9,072 nt of DNA from JBGSIZ01 sp041742255 (GTDB taxonomy: Bacteria > Pseudomonadota > Alphaproteobacteria > Rhodobacterales > Rhodobacteraceae), in the NCBI GenBank assembly GCA_041742255.1, contig JBGSIZ010000019.1, positions 1 to 9,072 of the forward strand, written 5' to 3'. The notes under the pieces are model-generated. The model worked only from the letters and a program-made list of their open reading frames with translations, did no database searches and was not told the origin of the DNA. The translations under genes and the position numbers were made by a program. Numbering within the stretch: position 1 is the first letter of the stretch; each line of letters starts with the position of its first letter. Shown here one piece after another: positions 1 to 5,844 of this stretch.

Positions 1-171
1 GTTGATCCGGTCGCCGGGCCGCACCTGTGCGATGGTGCCGTCGCGCAGCCGCACGAGCGCCACGGGGGTTGCCGACAGCGTCACGCCGATCACCGTGAGG
101 CGGTGCAAGGGCAAGACGTTGGCCAGCGTGGCCGTCTGAGCGGCGATGGATGATGTGGGTTGGTTGGCCAT
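1..171 (-). CDS. Hypothetical protein resembling the GspC/PilP HR domain, N-terminal part (3' end beyond window)
   Basis: This ORF is not closed in the window: 57 codons from an ATG at 169-171 to the left edge without a stop. The visible protein has a polar N-terminus (MANQPTSSIAAQ) and then a segment running LTVIGVTLSATPVALVRLRDG and ending in AQVRPGDRIN. The pattern 'L.viGv ... ALVRL.dG ... qv..GD.i' is what I associate with the small periplasmic HR/PilP domains of type II secretion GspC and type IV pilus PilP proteins, and with short Rhodobacterales proteins of the same fold. That assignment is by eye. No signal peptide or membrane helix is visible in this part, which argues against a complete GspC. 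The start is well supported by GGAGGG at 176-181, four bases before the ATG. That site is enclosed in a strong stem (see 175-201). It lies 99 nt downstream of the DUF1801 gene on the same strand. Confidence 0.6.
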   Translation of the reverse strand, partial: MANQPTSSIAAQTATLANVLPLHRLTVIGVTLSATPVALVRLRDGTIAQVRPGDRIN

Positions 172-174
172 GAG

Positions 175-201
175 ACCCTCCGTTGCGAGATGCAGGAGGG
201 T
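175..201 (-). promoter_or_regulatory. Hairpin that sequesters the Shine-Dalgarno of the left-edge gene
   Basis: On the minus strand ACCCTCC (201-195) pairs perfectly with GGAGGGT (181-175). The helix continues as TGC/GCA (194-192 with 186-184) across a two-base bulge (AC, 183-182) and closes on a five-base loop. The paired GGAGGGT contains the whole Shine-Dalgarno of the gene starting at 171, and the stem ends three bases before its ATG. Such a structure would mask the ribosome site until opened by temperature, a ligand, a protein or an upstream ribosome. There is no following T-run, so it does not look like an intrinsic terminator. The structure is seen in the sequence; regulation is inferred. 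Confidence 0.5.
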
Positions 202-270
202 AGGGGGTGCCATGGTTGCGCGCGGTGCGAAACCCCGCCCCCTGTCAAACCTGAGCGGTGCGTTGCCGGT

Positions 271-633
271 TCAGGTCCGCAGCCCGAGTTCACCCAGACG
301 CGCGGCAACGATCCGCGCAATCAGGTCACCGGGCAGCGGTTTTTCGGGCGTGAACAGCACCCCGGATTTTGAGTGTTTGAACCCGAGTTGGTCCAGTTCA
401 GCCCAGAATGCCGGGATGATCCCGCCCGAATGGGGATAAAATCCACAGTGCCGCGCGAACCCTGCATAACTCGCGATCACCTTGGTCCCGATCCGGTGGC
501 CGGGCATTGCGTAGCTGATACACTCTTGCGCGGTTGGCAGAAGGTCCCGGATCTGGTGGCGCAGGACCGAGAGGCAGGCCCGTTGGTCGGGGGGCAAGGC
601 CGCCAGATATCCGTCGATATCCGGGGCCGCCAT
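271..633 (-). CDS. DUF1801 (YdhG/iron-chaperone-like) small protein
   Basis: Complete 120-residue protein of the DUF1801 / YdhG-like family. Members are small single-domain cytoplasmic proteins; the fold is related to frataxin-like iron-binding proteins (Bacillus YdhG/Fra), but most have no proven role. Family hallmarks are visible: an N-terminal helix (IDGYLAALPPDQRACLSVLR), the 'AQECISYAMPGHRIGTKVIASYAGFARHCGFYP' core around residues 35-67 (a form of the usual 'E.I.Y.mP.f...g....f...K.h.gfyp'), and a C-terminal helix after the 'KSGVLFTPEKPLP' strand. Length is typical. The start ATG is four bases after the purF stop, with only a weak GGCGGCGGAA-like ribosome site, so translation is probably coupled to purF. 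The tight spacing suggests co-transcription with purF, but no biochemical link to purine synthesis is known to me. Confidence 0.85.
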   Translation of the reverse strand: MAAPDIDGYLAALPPDQRACLSVLRHQIRDLLPTAQECISYAMPGHRIGTKVIASYAGFARHCGFYPHSGGIIPAFWAELDQLGFKHSKSGVLFTPEKPLPGDLIARIVAARLGELGLRT

Positions 634-637
634 GGGG

Positions 638-2116
638 TTATTCCGCCGCCGTTTTCATCTGGAACCCTTGGTCCAGCATGTCCGACGGTTTGATCGGGTA
701 TTCCCCCGAAAAACACGCATCGCAATACTGCGGCTGTTTGGCGTCCCGCCCGCCCGCGTGGCCCGTCGCCCGATACAACCCATCGAGCGAGATGAACCGC
801 AGGCTGTCCACGCCCAGATGGTCGCGCATCTGATCCTCGGTCATGGTCGCGGCGAGGAGTTTGTCCCGCTGCGGCGTGTCCACCCCGTAAAAGCAGGGCC
901 ATGCGGTGGGCGGCGAGGCGATGCGAAAATGCACCTCGGCGGCACCCGCATCAAGGATCATTTCCTTGATCTTTTGGCTGGTGGTGCCCCGCACCACGCT
1001 GTCGTCCACCAGAATGACCCGTTTGCCCCGGATCAGCGCCCGGTTGACGTTCAGTTTCAGGCGCACGCCCATGTTGCGGATCTGTTCGGTGGGTTCGATG
1101 AACGTCCGGCCCATATACTGGTTGCGGATGATCCCCATCGCATAGGGGATGCCCGATTGCAGCGAATATCCGATGGCCGCAGGCGTGCCGCTGTCGGGCA
1201 CCGGGCAGACGAGGTCGGCCTCAACCGGGGCTTCTTTGGCCAGTTCACGCCCGATGTTTTCGCGGGTTTCATAGACCGACCGCCCCCCAAGGATGCTGTC
1301 AGGCCGCGAAAAGTAGATGTGTTCGAAGATGCAGAACCGGGGTTTGCGGGGCCGGAACGGGTAATGGCTGGCCACTCCGTTCTCGCCCGCGTTGATCACG
1401 ACCATTTCGCCCGGTTCGATTTCGCGAACGAAATCCGCCCCAATGATGTCGAGCGCACAGGTTTCCGACGCCAGCGCCCAGCCGCCGTCCCCCAGTTTGC
1501 CCAAGACCAGTGGCCGCACGCCCAAGGGGTCGCGCACGCCGATCAGTTTGGTCCGGGTCATGGCAACCACAGAAAACGCGCCTTCGACCTTGCGTAGCGC
1601 CTCTTCCATCCGGTCGGGGATGGTTTGCCCCATGGACCGCGCCATCAGGTGGATGATGCATTCGCTGTCGGAGGAGGATTGAAAGATCGACCCGCGCGAG
1701 ATCAGTTCACGGCGCAGCGTGTTGGCGTTGGTCAGGTTGCCGTTGTGCGCAATCGCCGCCCCGCCCATCGAAAATTCACCAAAGAAGGGCTGCACATCGC
1801 GGATCGCGGTTTGGCCTTTGTTTCCGGCGGTGGAGTAGCGCACATGCCCGATGCCGATGCTGCCGGGCAGGGTCGCCATCACGTCCTGACTGGTGAAGGT
1901 GTCCCGCACGAGGCCCATGCGCCGGGCCTGATTGAACCCGGTGTCGGGGGCGTAGGTGACGATCCCTCCCGCCTCTTGACCGCGATGCTGCAGCGCGTGC
2001 AGGCCAAGGGCCACGAAATTGGCCGCGTCAATGACGCCGACGACGCCGAAAATTCCGCACTCCTCCTTGAGTTTGTCATCGTCGAAGGGGTCTGTGGACG
2101 GCATTTGGGGTGTCAC
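638..2116 (-). CDS. purF: Amidophosphoribosyltransferase (glutamine PRPP amidotransferase)
   Basis: Catalyses the committed step of de novo purine synthesis: PRPP plus glutamine to 5-phosphoribosylamine, in the cytoplasm. The 492-residue protein is full length. An N-terminal type-2 glutaminase domain follows a 19-residue propeptide, with nucleophile Cys20 in EECGIFGVVG, plus HVRYST (91-96), HNGNLTN (124-130) and the Asp of SSSDSE. The phosphoribosyltransferase domain carries the PRPP loop VILVDDSVVRGTTS (367-380). Cys262 (RFCIFE), Cys408 (PCFYG) and Cys465/Cys468 (CDAC) match the four [4Fe-4S] ligands of Bacillus subtilis PurF, so this is the oxygen-sensitive Fe-S form, unlike the E. coli enzyme. 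The start is GTG at 2116, preceded by GGAG eight bases upstream. An ATG four codons later (2104) has no ribosome site and would shorten the propeptide by four residues. cvpA lies upstream across a 131-nt leader; a DUF1801 gene follows after four bases. Confidence 0.98.
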   Translation of the reverse strand: MTPQMPSTDPFDDDKLKEECGIFGVVGVIDAANFVALGLHALQHRGQEAGGIVTYAPDTGFNQARRMGLVRDTFTSQDVMATLPGSIGIGHVRYSTAGNKGQTAIRDVQPFFGEFSMGGAAIAHNGNLTNANTLRRELISRGSIFQSSSDSECIIHLMARSMGQTIPDRMEEALRKVEGAFSVVAMTRTKLIGVRDPLGVRPLVLGKLGDGGWALASETCALDIIGADFVREIEPGEMVVINAGENGVASHYPFRPRKPRFCIFEHIYFSRPDSILGGRSVYETRENIGRELAKEAPVEADLVCPVPDSGTPAAIGYSLQSGIPYAMGIIRNQYMGRTFIEPTEQIRNMGVRLKLNVNRALIRGKRVILVDDSVVRGTTSQKIKEMILDAGAAEVHFRIASPPTAWPCFYGVDTPQRDKLLAATMTEDQMRDHLGVDSLRFISLDGLYRATGHAGGRDAKQPQYCDACFSGEYPIKPSDMLDQGFQMKTAAE

Positions 2117-2183
2117 GTGGCTGGCTCCGATTCCCGGCTGGCTGCGCTGCGTGTCACCTAGCGCGATTGGGGCGGAGTGTCAC
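2110..2183 (-). repeat. Three GTGTCAC direct repeats in the purF leader
   Basis: The heptamer GTGTCAC (GTGACAC on the coding strand) occurs at 2110-2116, 2151-2157 and 2177-2183. The unit is itself an odd-length palindrome (GTG-N-CAC). The first copy includes the GTG start codon of purF; the other two lie 35 and 61 bases upstream of it. The most upstream copy contains GTGACA, five of six matches to a -35 box, but the hexamer 17 bases downstream (TAGGTG) is a poor -10, so I do not call a promoter. Repressor-site function is conjecture. Confidence 0.3.
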
Positions 2184-2199
2184 GAAACTATCATGCGGC

Positions 2200-2218
2200 G
2201 GGGGCTGTTTTTGCCCCC
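2200..2218 (-). other. G+C hairpin in the cvpA-purF intergenic region
   Basis: A six-base-pair all-GC stem, GGGGGC (2200-2205) with GCCCCC (2213-2218), surrounds a seven-base T-rich (plus strand) loop, about 30 bases after the cvpA stop. The coding strand after the stem reads GCCGCATGATAG, with no U-tract, so it is not a standard intrinsic terminator. It could be an mRNA-stabilising or pausing structure between cvpA and purF. The hairpin is seen; any role is unproven. Confidence 0.3.
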
Positions 2219-2247
2219 CACCTGTTGGTGCGCAAGGATGCGCCGGT

Positions 2248-2808
2248 TTACTGGGCGGTGCCGCAGGTGCCCACGAGTTGTTCGTATTGGGTGGTGATCC
2301 AGCCCAGCGCCACCTCGGGGTTCTGGCTGTCGAGCGAGCCGGACAGATTGCCGAACACCCGTGCCGAGCGGCTGTCGTTGATCATGCCGATATCCTGTGT
2401 CGTGAGGATCGTCTGGTAGACAAAGAACGCCACCGCCACCAGAAGGATGCCCCGCAGCACCCCAAAGAGGAACCCCAACCCTTGGTCCACACCGCCCAGC
2501 ACCGACCGCTGCACCGCCGAAGAAAACAGCGGGGTGAAGATTGAAAAAACCACCAGCGCCACCGCAAAGACCGCCGCAAACGCCCCGATGATCGACAGTT
2601 CACAGCTGTCCCCGATAAAGCCGCCCACGACCGGGATTTGCCGGATCAGCGGTTGCACCTGATCGGCAAAGAGGAAAGCGAGAATGGTCGCCCCGATCCA
2701 GCCCGCAATCGCCAGCGCCTCGCGGACCAGACCACGGCTGTAGGCCAAGAGGGCCGAGACCACGATGACGACCGCGACGATGCCGTCTACGATGGTGAAA
2801 CCTTCCAT
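2248..2808 (-). CDS. cvpA: CvpA family inner-membrane protein (colicin V production homologue)
   Basis: Complete 186-residue CvpA-family integral membrane protein. Four hydrophobic helices are visible at about 7-22, 30-48, 67-92 and 108-132. Family signatures are 'SRGLVREALAIAGWIGA' after the first helix and 'GGVDQGLGFLFGVLRGILLV' leading into the fourth. The C-terminal third is soluble and polar. In E. coli cvpA precedes purF and is needed for colicin V production and for envelope tolerance to stresses such as bile salts; its molecular activity is unresolved. Here too it directly precedes purF, an arrangement conserved over long distances. The ATG is preceded by AGAGGAAC, a good ribosome site. 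It starts 27 bases after the radA stop, so radA-cvpA-(purF) may share a transcript. Confidence 0.93.
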   Translation of the reverse strand: MEGFTIVDGIVAVVIVVSALLAYSRGLVREALAIAGWIGATILAFLFADQVQPLIRQIPVVGGFIGDSCELSIIGAFAAVFAVALVVFSIFTPLFSSAVQRSVLGGVDQGLGFLFGVLRGILLVAVAFFVYQTILTTQDIGMINDSRSARVFGNLSGSLDSQNPEVALGWITTQYEQLVGTCGTAQ

Positions 2809-2835
2809 GATGTTCCTCTATGCGGGGCGGCGCGT

Positions 2836-4200
2836 TCAGCGGTCCCCGAAAACCTCGGCCACGAAGGCGGCCAGATCCTCCACCTCGTGCAGGGTCAGGC
2901 CGCTGGCCGCGCTCCGTTTCTGGGGCAGCGGCACGATTGCGCTGGTGAAACCAAGTTTTTGCGCTTCTTTCAACCGGTTTTCGGTCTGCACCACGGGTCG
3001 GAGCGCCCCAGAGAGGGAGATTTCGCCGAAGATCACCGCATTTTCCGGCAAGGCCGCGTCTTCGCGGGCGGAAACGAGGGCGGCGGCGACCGCCAGATCG
3101 GCGGCGGGTTCGTTGATCCGCAGACCGCCCGCGACGTTGAGATAGACATCAAGACCCGCAAACGCGACGCCGCAGCGCGATTCAAGCACCGCAAGGATCA
3201 TCGCGAGCCGCCCGCCGTCCCAGCCCACCACCGAACGGCGCGGTTGGGCCGTGGGCGAGGGTGCCACGAGCGCCTGAATTTCGCACAGCATGGGCCGCGT
3301 CCCTTCGATGCCCGCAAACACCACCGACCCCGGTGCGGGTTTGCCCCGCTCCGACAGGAACAATGCCGAGGGATTTTTCACCTCTGCCAGCCCTTTGCCC
3401 GTCATTTCGAACACACCGATTTCGTCGGCTGGCCCAAAGCGGTTTTTCACCGCCCGCAGGATGCGGAACTGGTGGCCGCGTTCGCCTTCGAAATAGAGGA
3501 CCGTATCGACCATGTGTTCGACGACGCGGGGGCCTGCGATGGCCCCTTCTTTGGTCACATGGCCGACCATGACCACGGACATGCCCCGCGTTTTGGCGAA
3601 GGTGGTGAGTTCATGGGCGCAGGCCCGCACCTGACTAACGGACCCCGGCGCGGATTCGACGTTGTCGGCCCACATGGTCTGGATCGAATCGATGATGCAG
3701 AAGTCCGGTTTTTCGGCCTCGAGCGTCGTGAGAATGTTGCGCAGGTTGGTTTCGGCCGCCAGACGCACCGGGCTTTCGGTCAGGCCAAGTCGGCGCGCCC
3801 GCATCTGCACCTGCGCCACCGACTCCTCGCCCGAGACATAGACGACGTTGAGCCCGTTGCGCGCGAACCGCGCCGCCGCCTGCAACAGTAGCGTGGATTT
3901 GCCGATCCCCGGATCGCCCCCGACCAACAGTGCCGACGCCTTGACCAGACCCCCGCCCAGCACCCGGTCCAGTTCCCCCACGCCCGACAGCGTGCGCGGC
4001 GGTTCGGCCTGCGTGGTGGCAAGATCGGTGAGGTGCAGCAGTGTGCCCCGTTTGCCGCCCAGCGATTTGGCGGCAGGACCAGAGGCCAGCGGCTTTTCCT
4101 CGACGATCGTGTTCCATGCCCCGCACGCCTCGCACCGCCCCGACCATTTGGAGGAGAGCGCGCCACAGGCGGAACAGGTGAAGGACGGATCTTTGGCCAT
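2836..4200 (-). CDS. radA: DNA repair protein RadA (Sms), branch-migration ATPase
   Basis: RadA/Sms is a RecA-related hexameric ATPase that helps RecA-mediated recombination by driving branch migration of D-loops. With the start at 4200 the protein is 454 residues, the usual size. Domains in order: zinc finger Cys9-x2-Cys12 / Cys23-x2-Cys26 with the family pattern FTCSACGALSSKWSGRCEAC; RecA-like ATPase with Walker A GGDPGIGKST (94-103), Walker B FCIIDSIQ (168-175) and the diagnostic KNRFG (252-256); and a C-terminal Lon-protease-like domain (from about 290) without protease function. An in-frame GTG at 4230 would add ten residues, but the canonical family N-terminus (MAK-x-F-C-C-G) and lack of a ribosome site there favour the ATG at 4200. 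The sequence immediately before this ATG resembles a LexA box. A PqiA-like gene lies upstream, cvpA downstream. Confidence 0.97.
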   Translation of the reverse strand: MAKDPSFTCSACGALSSKWSGRCEACGAWNTIVEEKPLASGPAAKSLGGKRGTLLHLTDLATTQAEPPRTLSGVGELDRVLGGGLVKASALLVGGDPGIGKSTLLLQAAARFARNGLNVVYVSGEESVAQVQMRARRLGLTESPVRLAAETNLRNILTTLEAEKPDFCIIDSIQTMWADNVESAPGSVSQVRACAHELTTFAKTRGMSVVMVGHVTKEGAIAGPRVVEHMVDTVLYFEGERGHQFRILRAVKNRFGPADEIGVFEMTGKGLAEVKNPSALFLSERGKPAPGSVVFAGIEGTRPMLCEIQALVAPSPTAQPRRSVVGWDGGRLAMILAVLESRCGVAFAGLDVYLNVAGGLRINEPAADLAVAAALVSAREDAALPENAVIFGEISLSGALRPVVQTENRLKEAQKLGFTSAIVPLPQKRSAASGLTLHEVEDLAAFVAEVFGDR

Positions 4201-4215
4201 GTTCGTCTTTTGTCC
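4201..4215 (-). promoter_or_regulatory. LexA-box-like sequence abutting the radA start codon
   Basis: The coding strand reads GGACAAAAGACGAAC directly before the radA ATG (plus strand GTTC-N7-GTCC). The alphaproteobacterial SOS operator is GAAC-N7-GAAC (GTTC-N7-GTTC). Seven of eight conserved positions match, the spacing is exact, and the A-rich spacer resembles known sites. Its position at the translation start would require either a near-leaderless transcript or a roadblock mode of repression. The match is seen; SOS control of radA is inferred. Confidence 0.4.
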
Positions 4216-4240
4216 CAATTTTCGGGTCACGGCAAGGGTT

Positions 4241-4263
4241 ACGGAAATTGAAGGAATTTCCGT
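4241..4263. other. Perfect 9-bp dyad upstream of radA
   Basis: ACGGAAATT (4241-4249) and AATTTCCGT (4255-4263) form a perfect inverted repeat around the five bases GAAGG, in the 100-base gap between the PqiA-like gene's stop and the radA ATG. In the coding direction it is followed by AACCCTTGCC, so it lacks the U-tract of an intrinsic terminator. It could act as an operator, an mRNA processing or stability element, or a weak terminator. No transcription-factor family is assigned. Confidence 0.4.
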
Positions 4264-4300
4264 GCCTCCGGCGGCGGTTTTTTCGGCAGTAAGAAACGCG

Positions 4301-4741
4301 TCAGCGGGTATATTTGCGCGACAGCCCCGAGATGACCAGCGAGCCCATGATGCAGCCCGTAAACAGGTAAAGCCCCCATGCTGTCTCGATCCGGCCCACC
4401 CCCACGCCTTTGGCCACCACGATATAAAGCGCGATCAGGAACACATCCGCCATTGCCAGTTTGCCCATCCATGACAATGCCGGCAACAGGCGCGGCGACA
4501 GCAGCCGAAAATGCAAGAGCGCCAGTCCGATGGTTTTGAGGTAGGGCGCAAAGAGCGCAAACGCCGTGACCAGAAGGGCGAGTGCCACATCGGTGCCCCA
4601 CAGGCTTTGCAATCCCGAGATCACGCTGATTTCCGAAAGCCCGAACAAGGGCAGGAAGCCCGCCCGCAACAAGGGCGCGAACCATGCGATGGGGAACAAC
4701 ACAAGCAACGCGAGGTTGCCGTATTTCAGGAAGGGAGCCAT
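4301..4741 (-). CDS. PqiA-like (paraquat-inducible protein A family) inner-membrane protein
   Basis: Complete 146-residue, very hydrophobic protein fitting a single PqiA domain: four helices at about 8-30, 50-78, 90-112 and 120-140. The 'LLPALSWMGKLAMADVFLIALYIVVAKG' stretch (about 85-112) corresponds to the conserved 'W.m.dvfvval.v...k' of PqiA proteins. E. coli PqiA is twice as long, with two such domains and Cys-rich zinc motifs, and works with the MCE protein PqiB in lipid transport between membranes. This protein has one domain and no N-terminal Cys motif, and there is no pqiB neighbour. The ATG is preceded by GCGAGGCGCG (GAGG at a five-base spacing). It is co-directional with radA downstream (100-base gap) and the coiled-coil membrane protein upstream (89-base gap). 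The family call is fairly good; the function is inferred. Confidence 0.75.
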   Translation of the reverse strand: MAPFLKYGNLALLVLFPIAWFAPLLRAGFLPLFGLSEISVISGLQSLWGTDVALALLVTAFALFAPYLKTIGLALLHFRLLSPRLLPALSWMGKLAMADVFLIALYIVVAKGVGVGRIETAWGLYLFTGCIMGSLVISGLSRKYTR

Positions 4742-4756
4742 CGCGCCTCGCGGTTA

Positions 4757-4770
4757 TCTGACCTGTCAGA
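4757..4770. other. Short dyad upstream of the PqiA-like gene
   Basis: TCTGAC-CT-GTCAGA is a 14-base inverted repeat (six-base arms, two-base spacer) that ends 16 bases before the ATG at 4741 and lies upstream of its ribosome site. Symmetry and position are compatible with a dimeric repressor operator, but a six-base dyad is also possible by chance. Confidence 0.25.
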
Positions 4771-4775
4771 GAGTG

Positions 4776-4809
4776 GGGGGCCGCGCGGTGATGTGCAACC
4801 CCGGCCCCC
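4776..4809 (-). other. Long-loop G+C stem between the coiled-coil protein and PqiA-like genes
   Basis: GGGGGCC (4776-4782) pairs with GGCCCCC (4803-4809) around a 20-base loop, 21 bases after the stop of the upstream gene at 4831. There is no downstream U-tract in the direction of transcription. It may be a factor-dependent 3'-end structure or mRNA-protecting stem for the upstream gene, but this is weak evidence in GC-rich DNA. Confidence 0.25.
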
Positions 4810-4830
4810 GCCACCGGTATGGAGTGTCCG

Positions 4831-5640
4831 TTATTCGGCGGCGGGTTTGGCCCCGAGTGGCACGACATTCGAGAGCGTGAGGGGCGCGGGACTGGGTGCG
4901 GGAATGGGCGCGGTGGGTGCCACATCGTCCTGTTCAAAGCCGTAGCCCAGAAGCGGCAGCGCCGCCTGCAGTTGTTCATCCAGCCGGGCCAGTTGCCGGG
5001 ACACTGTGGTTTCTTCGGCCTCGACCTGTTTGGCCCATTTGCGGATTTCGGCGCACAGATGCATCGCCTCTAGGATGCGCGCCTGTTGTTCCTCGGCCTC
5101 GGCCTGTCGTTCGGTGAGAAAGGCGCGGGCGCGTTCGACCTTTTCCTCGGAATAGATGTCTGCCAGTTTGCGCGCCTGTTGCGACATTTGTGCCGCGACC
5201 GTCAGCACATCGGTTTCCAGATAGCCCAGATCGGGGTGGTCCCGCAGGAACGTGAGCCGTTCGCGCACCGCGTCAAATTCCGACGACAGTGTGAACATCC
5301 CCGCCCGGTCGGCGCTGTGGCAGGTGTGATAGGCCCGTTCGATGTCCTGCATGGTCACCCGAAAGTCCCGGTGGCTTTTTTCCAAGGCAAGAATGCGCGC
5401 GTTGGCGGGCAGGAAGAACAGCAAGCCAAAGAGGATCGCCGATACCCCCGTTTGCAGGTAAATCCCTGCAGACGGCACCGTGAACGCCCCGAAGGTTGCC
5501 GTCAGCGTGAGCCACGGCGCCTGACCAAACGCACAAAGCAGGGTGTAGCCCAGCCCGCCAAATGCCGCGACCGCCAGAAGGAACAGGCACAAAACCTGAA
5601 AGCCGCGCACCACCAGATGCGCCGTTGACACCGAACCCAC
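4831..5640 (-). CDS. Two-helix membrane-anchored coiled-coil protein (Rhodobacterales 'DNA repair protein' family, function unknown)
   Basis: About 269 residues. Two hydrophobic segments near residues 13-35 and 61-78 are separated by a short loop. They are followed by a conserved-looking block (SHRDFRVTMQDIERAYHTCH, then ADRAGMFTLSSEFDAVRERL, then DHPDLGYLETDVLTVAAQMS), a long charged heptad-like helix (about 160-227: EEKVERARAFLTERQAEAEEQ...), and a Pro/Ala-rich tail. This layout matches a Rhodobacteraceae family that databases often label 'DNA repair protein'; I know of no experiment behind that label, and membrane anchoring does not fit it well. The start is uncertain. GTG at 5640 has GGGGGA seven bases upstream and is chosen; an in-frame TTG at 5655 would add five residues but has its GGG too close. 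The 189-base upstream gap holds a plausible promoter, so this gene may open the transcript running to radA. Confidence 0.75.
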   Translation of the reverse strand: MGSVSTAHLVVRGFQVLCLFLLAVAAFGGLGYTLLCAFGQAPWLTLTATFGAFTVPSAGIYLQTGVSAILFGLLFFLPANARILALEKSHRDFRVTMQDIERAYHTCHSADRAGMFTLSSEFDAVRERLTFLRDHPDLGYLETDVLTVAAQMSQQARKLADIYSEEKVERARAFLTERQAEAEEQQARILEAMHLCAEIRKWAKQVEAEETTVSRQLARLDEQLQAALPLLGYGFEQDDVAPTAPIPAPSPAPLTLSNVVPLGAKPAAE

Positions 5641-5678
5641 CGCAAGTTCCCCCAAACCCTTGGTTCACATACCCGGCT

Positions 5679-5707
5679 AGGATAGGTTAACAACGCACGG
5701 ATTTGAA
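5679..5707 (-). promoter_or_regulatory. Candidate sigma-70 promoter for the coiled-coil membrane protein gene
   Basis: On the coding strand, TTCAAA (5707-5702), a 17-base spacer and TATCCT (5684-5679) give four of six matches to each of the -35 and -10 consensus hexamers. They lie about 40 bases upstream of the chosen start at 5640. The surrounding 5656-5844 gap is the most AT-rich stretch of the window and also holds a GAAAAT/ATTTTC dyad (5719-5737). No obvious terminator follows mlaF. This is a by-eye call. Confidence 0.35.
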
Positions 5708-5844
5708 AGGGAATTTCGGAAAATACTCCGCATTTTCAGTTTGTGGAAACAGTGTGGTTCAGGGGGTGGAATTGTTCATGATGGCGAAACAACGACCCGA
5801 TACACGATCTGGTGGATGGTTTGCCCCCGATCCCAAGGGAAGGT

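Noticed and set aside
632..1597. 321-codon open frame on the plus strand
   Set aside because: Antisense to purF, with low-complexity Arg/His/Pro composition and no family resemblance.
2200..2218. Intrinsic terminator after cvpA
   Set aside because: A strong GC stem is present, but there is no T-run on the minus strand after it, so I list it only as a hairpin of unknown role.
2638..3891. 417-codon open frame on the plus strand
   Set aside because: It lies antisense to radA and part of cvpA, has no recognisable domain, is rich in His/Arg/Gly/Pro as expected of an antisense GC-rich frame, and radA is unambiguous.
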